Of a stretch of DNA of 38,723 nt, positions 8,331 through 15,724 are shown piece after piece; within the stretch, counting starts at the first letter, position 1; each line of letters starts with the position of its first letter. The position numbers and the translations under genes are program-made. Source of the DNA: Gammaproteobacteria bacterium. GTDB lineage: Bacteria > Pseudomonadota > Gammaproteobacteria > JAADHQ01. Location: assembly GCA_011052215.1 (NCBI GenBank), contig DRJK01000038.1, positions 1-38,723 of the forward strand, read 5' to 3'. The notes under the pieces are model-generated. The model worked only from the letters and a program-made list of their open reading frames with translations. It was not told the origin of the DNA and made no database searches.

Positions 8331-8450
8331 TTCAGATGCCTGTATTGGCATCTCTCACTCACCTCCCTGAGTGGGAAAACATCCTGACAACCCCAAGTCG
8401 GGAAATTTTAACCCCTGTTTCCTCCCCCCAATCGGAAGCAGGGGTTTTTT
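8331..8450 (+). ncRNA. Candidate small RNA in the Spot 42/ErsA position (polA–engB gap)
   Basis: Compact unit of about 120 bases with no open reading frame. It has three stem-loops. Hairpin 1 (8334-8353) is a perfect 7-bp stem AGATGCC/GGCATCT with a 6-base loop. Hairpin 2 (8354-8375) is an 8-bp stem (one G-U) with loop CCTCCC. Hairpin 3 (8410-8446) is a 13-bp intrinsic terminator whose loop contains TCCCCCC, followed by six T. E. coli spf (Spot 42) and Pseudomonas ersA lie at exactly this place, downstream of polA and before engB (yihA). I do not see convincing primary sequence similarity to Spot 42, so homology is inferred from position, size and architecture. A sigma-E-like promoter ends just upstream. 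The C-rich loops suggest pairing with Shine-Dalgarno regions. Confidence 0.68.
8410..8450 (+). terminator. Intrinsic terminator of the candidate small RNA
   Basis: Left arm 8410-8422 pairs with right arm 8434-8446 over 13 bp with one G-U pair, the loop is 11 bases, and a run of T follows at 8445-8450. The orientation is plus strand; the reverse strand has no T-run after the stem, so it does not serve engB. Confidence 0.9.
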
Positions 8451-8471
8451 ATTGTATACAATAAAAATGGT

Positions 8472-9074
8472 TTATTGCGGGTAATGCAGCCACTCATCCA
8501 GGACTTCGTGCGCATCATCCACACCCTGTTTTTTGAGAGAGGAAAATAATTGCAGGCTGGCCTCGATACCAAGCGATTCCAGTTCCCCTGCTACCGCATT
8601 CAGGGTATTGTTGGCCGCCCCCCTGGTCAGCTTGTCTGATTTTGTCAGTAAAATATGGATTTTAAGCCTGGCATGCCGGCACAGGTCAATCGTATCAAGG
8701 TCATAGGCCGTGAGCGGGTGCCGGCAGTCCATGACGATGATAAGCCCTTGCAGTGACGCCCGTTTGACCAGGTATTCGGTCATATACTGCTGCCACTTCT
8801 TTTTTACAGACTCCGACACCCTGGCAAAGCCATAGCCCGGCAGGTCGACCAGCCGGTGTTCATCATCGAGGCTGAAAAAAACCAGTTGCTGTGTTCGCCC
8901 GGGCGTTTTACTGGTACGCGCCAGCGACTTGATATTGGTGATGGTATTGATTGCACTCGATTTTCCGGCATTGGAGCGGCCTGCAAAGGCAACCTCCAGC
9001 CCCTCATCGGCCGGGGCCTGTCTGAGGCTGGGTACACTGAGCATGAAACAGGCCCGTTGATAATATTTACTCAT
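8472..9074 (-). CDS. engB: Ribosome biogenesis GTPase EngB (YsxC/YihA)
   Basis: Essential GTPase thought to act in large ribosomal subunit assembly. It is 200 aa, as expected. The P-loop is GRSNAGKSS (residues 32-40), the switch region contains TSKTPGRTQ, the G3 motif is DLPGYG, the G4 motif is TKSD and the G5 region SSLKK. Strand and position (convergent to polA and the small RNA, divergent from cytochrome c4) match the arrangement known from Pseudomonas and E. coli. The stop lies close behind the small RNA terminator on the opposite strand. Confidence 0.97.
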   Translation of the reverse strand: MSKYYQRACFMLSVPSLRQAPADEGLEVAFAGRSNAGKSSAINTITNIKSLARTSKTPGRTQQLVFFSLDDEHRLVDLPGYGFARVSESVKKKWQQYMTEYLVKRASLQGLIIVMDCRHPLTAYDLDTIDLCRHARLKIHILLTKSDKLTRGAANNTLNAVAGELESLGIEASLQLFSSLKKQGVDDAHEVLDEWLHYPQ

Positions 9075-9323
9075 CGATTTGGCTCCGGCGCAAATTGGGA
9101 GGCTTGCCGCCTTGCGCTACCATATAATACAAGTGTTTGTTTTTAAAGTCAGAGTGTCCGAATTTCAGTATAAACAGTTGTCCATTGATGTGGACAGGCA
9201 GGGCCCAGCGGTTGACCGGCAAACCCGTCGCTGGTATATAAGGCACACACTTTTTACCGTGAAGCAGTTTCCGGTATTCAATTCAGGTTTTAACGTCCCA
9301 AAAAGGCAGCGGAGATGACCCAA

Positions 9324-9929
9324 ATGAAAAAGATATTTATTATGTTTGCAGTATTGGCGACCTTTTTAACTGGTGCTGCAACCGCTGCCGGCAACCAGGA
9401 GGCCGGCAAGGCCAGGTCCCGGGCCTGTGCCGGCTGTCATGGAACGGATGGAAACAGCGCCATTCCCCAAAATCCGAACCTGGCAGGCCAGGGTGCCGCC
9501 TACCTGGTAAAACAGATGAAAGAATTCAAGTCGAAGAAGCGCGATAACGCCACGATGTTCGGCATGGTTGCCGCCCTGTCTGATCAGGATATGGAAGATA
9601 TTGCGGCCTACTTTTCCGCCAACAAGGCAAAAGGTGGCAAGGCCGATGCCAGACTGGTCAAACAGGGTGAGCAGATTTACAGATCCGGCGCTGCCTCAAA
9701 GGGCTTGTCTGCCTGCATCGGCTGTCATGGCCCGACCGGCGCCGGTAATGCGGCCGCCAGGTTTCCTGCCCTGTCCGGCCAGCATAGTGAGTACACTGTC
9801 AATCAGTTAAAGGCATTCAGTACGGGCAAACGCTCCAACGATGCCGGTAAAATGATGCAGAATATCGCGGGCAAGATGAATTCCTCTGATATGCAGGCCG
9901 TGGCTGCCTATATAAGTGGTCTGAAGTGA
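9324..9929 (+). CDS. Di-haem cytochrome c4
   Basis: Periplasmic or membrane-associated two-haem cytochrome c that feeds electrons to terminal oxidases; 201 aa, the usual size. After a signal peptide (about residues 1-21) there are two homologous halves, each with a CXXCH haem site: CAGCH (35-39) and CIGCH (131-135). Methionines in MFGMV and in the MMQN/KMNSS region are candidate axial ligands. The halves share the pattern PxLxGQxxxYxxxQxKxFxxxxR. I chose the ATG at 9324 because GGAG lies 9 bases before it; the in-frame ATG at 9315 is directly on the ribosome binding site. A terminator follows. Next to engB and dsbA, as in Pseudomonas. Confidence 0.94.
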   Translation: MKKIFIMFAVLATFLTGAATAAGNQEAGKARSRACAGCHGTDGNSAIPQNPNLAGQGAAYLVKQMKEFKSKKRDNATMFGMVAALSDQDMEDIAAYFSANKAKGGKADARLVKQGEQIYRSGAASKGLSACIGCHGPTGAGNAAARFPALSGQHSEYTVNQLKAFSTGKRSNDAGKMMQNIAGKMNSSDMQAVAAYISGLK

Positions 9930-9943
9930 ACAGGTGAAAATAT

Positions 9944-9970
9944 AAGAGGGTGGCCTGATGGCCACTCTTT
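9944..9970 (+). terminator. Probable intrinsic terminator after cytochrome c4
   Basis: A stem of 8-9 bp (GGGTGGCC/GGCCACTC with one G-U) and a TGAT loop is followed by TTT, starting 14 bases after the stop codon. The T-run is short, so efficiency is uncertain. Confidence 0.65.
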
Positions 9971-9989
9971 CCATCATCGAATGGCTTGT

Positions 9990-10026
9990 TGTAACCCGCA
10001 TGAATATAGTTGAAACGTAAGCGGCA
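9990..10026 (+). repeat. Remnant of the dispersed intergenic repeat (copy 4)
   Basis: About 37 bases match the left outer arm of copies 2 and 3 (TGAAACGTAAGCGGCA and the preceding GTAACCCGCA), after which similarity fades. It lies in the 306-base gap between cytochrome c4 and dsbA, directly after the terminator. The rest of that gap (10027-10235) holds a CAGCC/GGCTG hairpin near 10090 and the AAGGAG ribosome binding site of dsbA; I see nothing else in it. Confidence 0.6.
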
Positions 10027-10235
10027 GCCTGCCCGGGTAAATGATTCCAGGTTTAAACAAAGCGGGGATTCTGCTGTCTATATTCATGGACGGCAGCCAT
10101 GCCGGCTGGTAACATGAGGTGCAGACAGTTAATAATAACCTGTTTTATCATATAGTTAAGAATATTTTTTGTTTTGCAGCCACGGTGCATATGGTGGCGT
10201 GCAAGCCGTCTGATAGTTTTACCAAGGAGTAACAA

Positions 10236-10901
10236 ATGACCGCCCCTGTTCGTTTCTTGTATCTTTTATTGTTTATATCAATGCCGGGCATGTTAATGGC
10301 CGAAGAATCGCGTTTTGTTTTAGGCATTGAGTACCAGGAGATTATTCCGGCCCAGCAGACAACGGCCCCGGCCGGCAAGGTCGAGGTTGTGGAATTGTTC
10401 TGGTATGGATGTGGGCATTGTTACCGTATGGAACCCTATCTGAAGAAGTGGCTGAAAACCAGGCCCGACTATATTCATTTTGTCAGGATGCCGGCGCAGT
10501 TTAATAAAAACTGGGAAATACATGCCCGTGCATACTATGCCGCCAGGGCACTGGGGGTGGCTGAAAAGTCACACGATGCATTTTTTAACGAGATCCATCA
10601 AAAGCATAAAAAAATGTTGACGCTGGATGAACTTGCCGCCTTTTATCTTCGTTATGGCGTGACCAGGGAAAAATTTGTCAAGGCATACAATTCCTTCACG
10701 ACGGGCAGCCGTCTGGCTCATGCCAAGGGAATGGTACAGCGATATGGTGCACGTAGCGTCCCTGTTTTTATCGTAAATGGCAAGTACCGTACCAATGAGA
10801 CACTGGCAGGTAACAAGCAGGATCTGTTTGCGGTTATCGATGAACTGGCCAAAAGTGAATTGAACGCGGCAGCGGCTCCGGACACAGCCAATGCCAGGTA
10901 A
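10236..10901 (+). CDS. dsbA: Thiol:disulfide interchange protein DsbA
   Basis: Periplasmic oxidase that introduces disulfide bonds into exported proteins. It is 221 aa with an N-terminal signal peptide (about 1-22). The thioredoxin fold begins with VEVVELFWYGCGHC; the active site is Cys59-Gly-His-Cys62, the CxHC form typical of strongly oxidising DsbA. The helical insert follows and the cis-proline is Pro176 in RSVPVFIVNGKY. AAGGAG lies 8 bases before the ATG. Its place after cytochrome c4 is conserved in Pseudomonas. A DsbB partner is not in the window. The C-terminal tail is alanine-rich and probably disordered. Confidence 0.95.
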   Translation: MTAPVRFLYLLLFISMPGMLMAEESRFVLGIEYQEIIPAQQTTAPAGKVEVVELFWYGCGHCYRMEPYLKKWLKTRPDYIHFVRMPAQFNKNWEIHARAYYAARALGVAEKSHDAFFNEIHQKHKKMLTLDELAAFYLRYGVTREKFVKAYNSFTTGSRLAHAKGMVQRYGARSVPVFIVNGKYRTNETLAGNKQDLFAVIDELAKSELNAAAAPDTANAR

Positions 10902-11044
10902 TCAGGTCCATACCCGGGGTCCCCGCCATGTTAAAGTATACGGTATAGCCGTCGTAGTATGGTACAGAATGTTTTTCAGCATAAAACTTCTGCCAGGATA
11001 ATAATGGATTCAAGCGTGTACAATACTGTATTCAGGAGAATGCA

Positions 11045-12676
11045 ATGAAAGCAGCCGAAGTATTTGTGAAATGCCTGGAAAATGAAGGCGTGGAGTATAT
11101 ATTCGGTATCCCGGGCGAGGAGAACCTGGATGTGATGGATGCGCTGCTGGATTCCAGTATTCGTTTTATTACCACAAGGCACGAGCAGGGTGCGGCCTTT
11201 ATGGCAGATGTTTATGGCCGTCTGACAGGCCGGGCAGGTGTTTGCCTGGCTACACTCGGGCCAGGGGCAACCAATCTGGTTACCGGTGTTGCTGATGCCA
11301 ACATGGATCACGCGCCGCTGGTTGCGATCGCCGGGCAGGCGGGGACAAACCGCCTGCACAAGGAGTCGCATCAGGTACTGGATCTGGTGGGCATGTTTCG
11401 GCCGATAACCAAGTATGCATCCAGAATTCTGACCCCCAACATTATCCCCGAAGTGACGCGCAAGGCCTTCAAGGTTGCACAAACCGAGAAAACAGGTGCA
11501 ACCTTTATTGAATTTCCGGAAAACCTCGCCAAGATGGAACTGGACCCCTGCATTCTGCCGGTCAAACAACCGCACCCGTCAGAACCACCGCAGGAGCGTG
11601 TCGAGTATGCAGCCAAGCTGATATCAGAGGCACGCAACCCGATGATCCTGGCAGGAAACGGGGTCATTCGTTCGCGCGCATGGAGGCATCTTGATGATTT
11701 TGCCACGGCAATGAATATCCCCGTGGCCAATACCTTTATGGCCAAGGGGGTAATCCCGTTCAGGCACCCAATGGCCCTTGGCAGCGCCGGTTTGCAGGCG
11801 CACGATTACGTGAGCTGCGGTTTTGATCGTGCCGATTTAATTCTCTGTATCGGTTATGACCTTGTTGAATACCACCCCTACCTGTGGCATGCCACCCGGG
11901 ACAGAAAAATTATTCATATCGATATGTCAAATGCCGAGGTCGACGAGGCCTATTCAATTGAGGCCGGAGTGGTTGGGGATATCAAGCACAGTCTGATGCG
12001 CATCGCCGAACTGGCGACCCCGCACGAAGGCCATCTGATGCGCCCGTTGAGGGATGCATTGATCGATGAGATGAACCAGCTGAGCAGTGATAACGGCTTT
12101 CCCGTCAAGCCCCAGCGCATTATCTGGGACCTGCGAACCGTTATGGATATGGAAGACATTGTTATCTGCGATGTTGGCGCACATAAAATGTGGATGGCGC
12201 GTATGTTTCGCTGTGAACATCCCAACACCTGCATTATTTCAAACGGGTTTGCCAGCATGGGGATAGCCCTGCCGGGGGCAATTGCCGCCAAGCTTGTTTA
12301 CCCGGACCGGAATATTGTGGCCGTTACCGGTGATGCGGGTTTCCTGATGAACTCCCAGGAAATCGAAACAGCCGTTCGCCTGGGTACAGCCATCGTGGTA
12401 CTGATCTGGACAGATTCTGCCTATGGCCTGATAGAATGGAAACAAATGGCACAGTTTGGCCGCAAGTCCAATATAGATTTTACCAATCCTGATTTTGTCA
12501 AATATGCCGAGGCCTTCGGCGCAAAAGGCTACCGTGTTGAAAGTGCTGAACAGTTGTTACCAATTTTAAAGGAGGCACTGGCAAGTAAACAGGTGTGTAT
12601 TATAGATTGCCCGGTGGATTACAGTGAAAACCTCAAGCTAACTGAAAAACTGGGTGAAATGGTTTGTCCGATCTGA
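11045..12676 (+). CDS. Thiamine-diphosphate enzyme, acetolactate synthase large-subunit type (AlsS-like)
   Basis: Predicted to condense two pyruvates to 2-acetolactate and CO2 in the cytosol. It is 543 aa with the three domains of the family. The N-terminal domain has the catalytic glutamate Glu47 in TRHEQGAAFMAD and LATLGPGATNL. The C-terminal cofactor domain has GDAGF (429-433) and, downstream, TDSAYGLIEWKQ. HQVLDLVGMFRPITKYA resembles the catabolic AlsS/BudB group, which works without a regulatory subunit. No ilvN-like gene and no acetolactate decarboxylase gene are nearby, which also points away from a standard IlvBN pair. Substrate is inferred by family; other ThDP enzymes of this superfamily cannot be excluded. 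AGGAG precedes the start. It stands between dsbA and the EEP gene, which are adjacent in Pseudomonas, so it is likely an insertion here. Confidence 0.85.
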   Translation: MKAAEVFVKCLENEGVEYIFGIPGEENLDVMDALLDSSIRFITTRHEQGAAFMADVYGRLTGRAGVCLATLGPGATNLVTGVADANMDHAPLVAIAGQAGTNRLHKESHQVLDLVGMFRPITKYASRILTPNIIPEVTRKAFKVAQTEKTGATFIEFPENLAKMELDPCILPVKQPHPSEPPQERVEYAAKLISEARNPMILAGNGVIRSRAWRHLDDFATAMNIPVANTFMAKGVIPFRHPMALGSAGLQAHDYVSCGFDRADLILCIGYDLVEYHPYLWHATRDRKIIHIDMSNAEVDEAYSIEAGVVGDIKHSLMRIAELATPHEGHLMRPLRDALIDEMNQLSSDNGFPVKPQRIIWDLRTVMDMEDIVICDVGAHKMWMARMFRCEHPNTCIISNGFASMGIALPGAIAAKLVYPDRNIVAVTGDAGFLMNSQEIETAVRLGTAIVVLIWTDSAYGLIEWKQMAQFGRKSNIDFTNPDFVKYAEAFGAKGYRVESAEQLLPILKEALASKQVCIIDCPVDYSENLKLTEKLGEMVCPI

Positions 12677-12724
12677 TTTTAATCAAGGGAAAATGGCTGA
12701 ATTCAAGCGCAGCGATGAAAAGTC

Positions 12725-13531
12725 ATGCTGGCTGAAAAAAAGGAAAATACGCAACAGAGACAACCTGATGGTGGCCGTCGCCTGCGTCTGCTGAGCTATA
12801 ATATCCAGACCGGTACAACCACCAATCACTACCGCCAGTTTTTCACACAAAGCTGGCGCCAGGTTTTGCCCCATTCGCAGCGGATAGAAAATCTGGCGAG
12901 CATCGCACAAATGGCCGGTGATTATGACATTGTCGGATTACAGGAAGTGGATGCAGGCAGTCTGCGTACCGGCTTTATTAATCAGACAGAATACATCGCA
13001 ACGCGGGCACATTTTCCATTCTGGTTTCATCAAACCAATCGCAAACTGGGCAAGATTGCCCAGCACAGTAACGGGCTACTGAGTAAATTCAAGCCATCAG
13101 AAATTTCTGATCATAAATTGCCGGGGCTGATGCCGGGACGTGGCGCCCTGTTTGCGCGTTTTGGCCATGGCGATCATTCACTGGTGGTTGTTATCCTGCA
13201 TCTGGCGCTGGGGCAAAAGGCGCGTATGCGGCAACTTGAATATGTGGCCGATGTAGCGAGTGATTTCAGGCACGTAGTTGTAATGGGTGATATGAATTGC
13301 CAGCCGAACAGCAAGGAAATTCGCCAGCTTTTACTGAATTCAGACCTGCACAAACCATCAGATGACCTGTTTACCTGGCCAAGCTGGCAGCCAAAACGCA
13401 GTATTGACCATATCCTTGTCTCTTCCAGTCTGCGTGTTGAAAAATCACATGTACTGAGCCATACCTATTCAGACCACCTGCCGATCGCAATGGAAGTTAC
13501 CCTGCCGGAAGAAATCAGGATACCGTTATAA
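12725..13531 (+). CDS. Endonuclease/exonuclease/phosphatase (EEP) family protein
   Basis: Metal-dependent hydrolase of the EEP fold (the DNase I / exonuclease III / inositol phosphatase superfamily); 268 aa. The catalytic motifs appear in order: LSYNIQTG, DIVGLQEVD, ILHLALG, VVMGDMNCQP, SIDHILVS and SDHLPIAMEV. No signal peptide is seen, so it is probably cytosolic. The start is uncertain: the first ATG (12725) lacks a clear ribosome binding site and the first 19 residues are charged and possibly non-native. It starts 48 bases after the acetolactate-synthase-like gene and is followed by the GGDEF gene, as its counterpart is in Pseudomonas (PA5488-PA5487). The natural substrate is unknown. Confidence 0.87.
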   Translation: MLAEKKENTQQRQPDGGRRLRLLSYNIQTGTTTNHYRQFFTQSWRQVLPHSQRIENLASIAQMAGDYDIVGLQEVDAGSLRTGFINQTEYIATRAHFPFWFHQTNRKLGKIAQHSNGLLSKFKPSEISDHKLPGLMPGRGALFARFGHGDHSLVVVILHLALGQKARMRQLEYVADVASDFRHVVVMGDMNCQPNSKEIRQLLLNSDLHKPSDDLFTWPSWQPKRSIDHILVSSSLRVEKSHVLSHTYSDHLPIAMEVTLPEEIRIPL

Positions 13532-13787
13532 TCATTGTACCGAAGGGACTGCCCAGGAATCGCCAGCCTTCTGGCCCGCGAGGGGCCTACAGTTCCGCCC
13601 ATACCTCCTGACGATCCACCAGAACGTCAAATACCCAAGCATCTGAAATACTTGTTATTTTTTGTCAGGCACATATATCCTGCAGATACCTGATGCAATT
13701 AAATACAGAAAATCATTCAAGTTTAGGCCCATCCTACCGAAAAATAGGGTGTTATAAAGTGTAGGCAACAGATTCAGGAAAAAATTC

Positions 13788-15620
13788 ATGTTCAAGCGTA
13801 ACTCCGAAAATACCGAGCAATCCTGGAGGTCGAAATATTACAACAGCCTGGGTGAGCTTGAGAAAAAGGAGCAGGAATGGGGGAGCCTGGAAGCAGTTAT
13901 GCGCACAGCCGTGTCGCGCCTGAGTGTTATGCTGGAGGGCGCTGACCGTGATCTTGATAAGGAGCTGGAATATCTGCGTCACGGAATTCGTCGCGGAGCA
14001 GACGGTAAAAAAATCAAGGCAATCCTTAATTCTGTACTGGTTACCATTGAGCAAGTGGAGAAGGAGCATGAAAAAAAGAAAAAGCTGACTACCCCGGTTG
14101 TCTATACACTGTTACTGGACACCATACCATTTCCAAAAGGCATGGCAAGAAACATAAAAGCGCTTAAAAAATCAATTTCACGCCTGGATGCAAATAATAA
14201 CCTGGATGAGGTTGTACAGGAATTTTCAGAATTAATTCGGAGCAGTTTCTATGTTATTAAAAGTAATGCCGAGGAAAAGGCGGCAGAAAAAAATAAAAAG
14301 GAATTAAAGGCCGTTAAGGGAAAACACAGTGAAACAGAGATCGCGACAGAGGACGAGAGTGATGTCAGCGGCCGCACCATACTGGAGTTTTTGCTGAATC
14401 AGTTATCGCTTCCGGACGACTGCCATACAGGCATTAAAATTATACGTGATCAATTACATGTGGTTCACCTGGAACAGGAACTAAACCGCATTGCTATTGA
14501 AATTGCAAACGTTCTCAATGACGCACTTGCCGATGGTGACAGTATCGAGCAGGTAGATGAGCCGGTAAATAACGAAGCGGGCATGGATGTAAATGAGGTT
14601 TTACTACAGTTGCTTGAGCGTATTGAGCTACCCGCTGAGGCGAATGAAGAGATGGCGTCTATACAACTGCATCTTGAGAATGAAGTCAGTGAAGGTGAGT
14701 GGCCGGCGCTTCTGGAGCGAATCAGTAAACTGATTCGTTCCATGCGTGAAAAAGTTCAGCAGGAAAAAAATAATCTCGAATTATTTTTAGCGCAATTAAC
14801 AGATCAGTTGCAGACACTTGATAATTTTATTCGAGGGGTTGAGCAGGATCACCATGAATCGATTGGCAAGGGTATCAAGTTGACAGAGAATATGAATGAG
14901 CATATTCAACACATGGGAAAATCTGTTGATGAGGCGTCCGGGCTCGGTCAGTTAAAGGATGCAATAAAGTCCCGGCTGACAATGATTACAAAACACATGG
15001 GGGAATTTCGTGACCATGAACAGGGTCGGGATATTCGTGCCCAGAAAAAAATCAGCGAACTGAACGACCAGATCAGGGGGATGGAGAACGATTCGAAAAA
15101 ATTACGCGAAAAAATCATGGAGGAGCGTGAGCTGGCATCAATCGACCCGCTGACAGAGATTAAAAACAGACTGGCCTATGATGAAAGGATCGAACAGGAC
15201 TATGCGAGATGGAAAAGATACCATTCATCACTTTCACTGATGGTCATCGATATAGACCGGTTTAAAAACATCAATGACAGCTATGGTCACATGGCAGGTG
15301 ACAAGGTACTGCACACAGTTGCCCAGCATCTGCAAAAAAATATCCGTGAAACCGATTTTCTTGCCCGCTACGGTGGTGAGGAATTTGTCATCATCATGCC
15401 CGATACACCGGTCAACGATGGCCTCGGCGTGGCCGAAAAACTCCGGGAGGAGATAGAAAACTGTGGTTTTCACTACCGTGATGAACCCGTTAACGTGACT
15501 ATTTCCTGTGGTGTGGCGGAGTTCCGAAATGATCATACTCCTGTGCAAGTGTTTGAAAAGGCTGATGGAGCCATGTACAGTGCCAAAGAAAGTGGTCGAA
15601 ATCGTTGTCTTTCAGCCTGA
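13788..15620 (+). CDS. Diguanylate cyclase with N-terminal helical-repeat region
   Basis: Makes cyclic di-GMP from two GTP. It is 610 aa, with no membrane segment. The C-terminal GGDEF domain (about 445-608) is complete: LTEIKNRLAYDE, MVIDIDRFKNINDSYGH, the active site ARYGGEEF (near residue 528) and the product-inhibition I-site RETD five residues before it. The first 330 residues contain three or four related helical units (clearest at 103-152, 197-246 and 269-318), then a long coiled coil (about 320-440). It resembles PA5487 (DgcH) of Pseudomonas in position and general layout. The AGGA before the ATG is well spaced. It is followed at 104 bases by a PAS-GGDEF-EAL gene, so a linked c-di-GMP module is likely. 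Confidence 0.92.
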   Translation: MFKRNSENTEQSWRSKYYNSLGELEKKEQEWGSLEAVMRTAVSRLSVMLEGADRDLDKELEYLRHGIRRGADGKKIKAILNSVLVTIEQVEKEHEKKKKLTTPVVYTLLLDTIPFPKGMARNIKALKKSISRLDANNNLDEVVQEFSELIRSSFYVIKSNAEEKAAEKNKKELKAVKGKHSETEIATEDESDVSGRTILEFLLNQLSLPDDCHTGIKIIRDQLHVVHLEQELNRIAIEIANVLNDALADGDSIEQVDEPVNNEAGMDVNEVLLQLLERIELPAEANEEMASIQLHLENEVSEGEWPALLERISKLIRSMREKVQQEKNNLELFLAQLTDQLQTLDNFIRGVEQDHHESIGKGIKLTENMNEHIQHMGKSVDEASGLGQLKDAIKSRLTMITKHMGEFRDHEQGRDIRAQKKISELNDQIRGMENDSKKLREKIMEERELASIDPLTEIKNRLAYDERIEQDYARWKRYHSSLSLMVIDIDRFKNINDSYGHMAGDKVLHTVAQHLQKNIRETDFLARYGGEEFVIIMPDTPVNDGLGVAEKLREEIENCGFHYRDEPVNVTISCGVAEFRNDHTPVQVFEKADGAMYSAKESGRNRCLSA

Positions 15621-15724
15621 TAGCCCGGACATGTTATTGAATTACTGTAGTATTTCGTTATAACTTGATGTATTGTTTGCAGAATATTTCTATTCTGCCC
15701 CTAGAGAGCATCTGGATATTGTAA

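Noticed and set aside
13602-13608. ACCTCCT, an exact anti-Shine-Dalgarno word before the GGDEF gene
   Set aside because: A single short word with no surrounding promoter, hairpin or terminator; expected by chance at this length.
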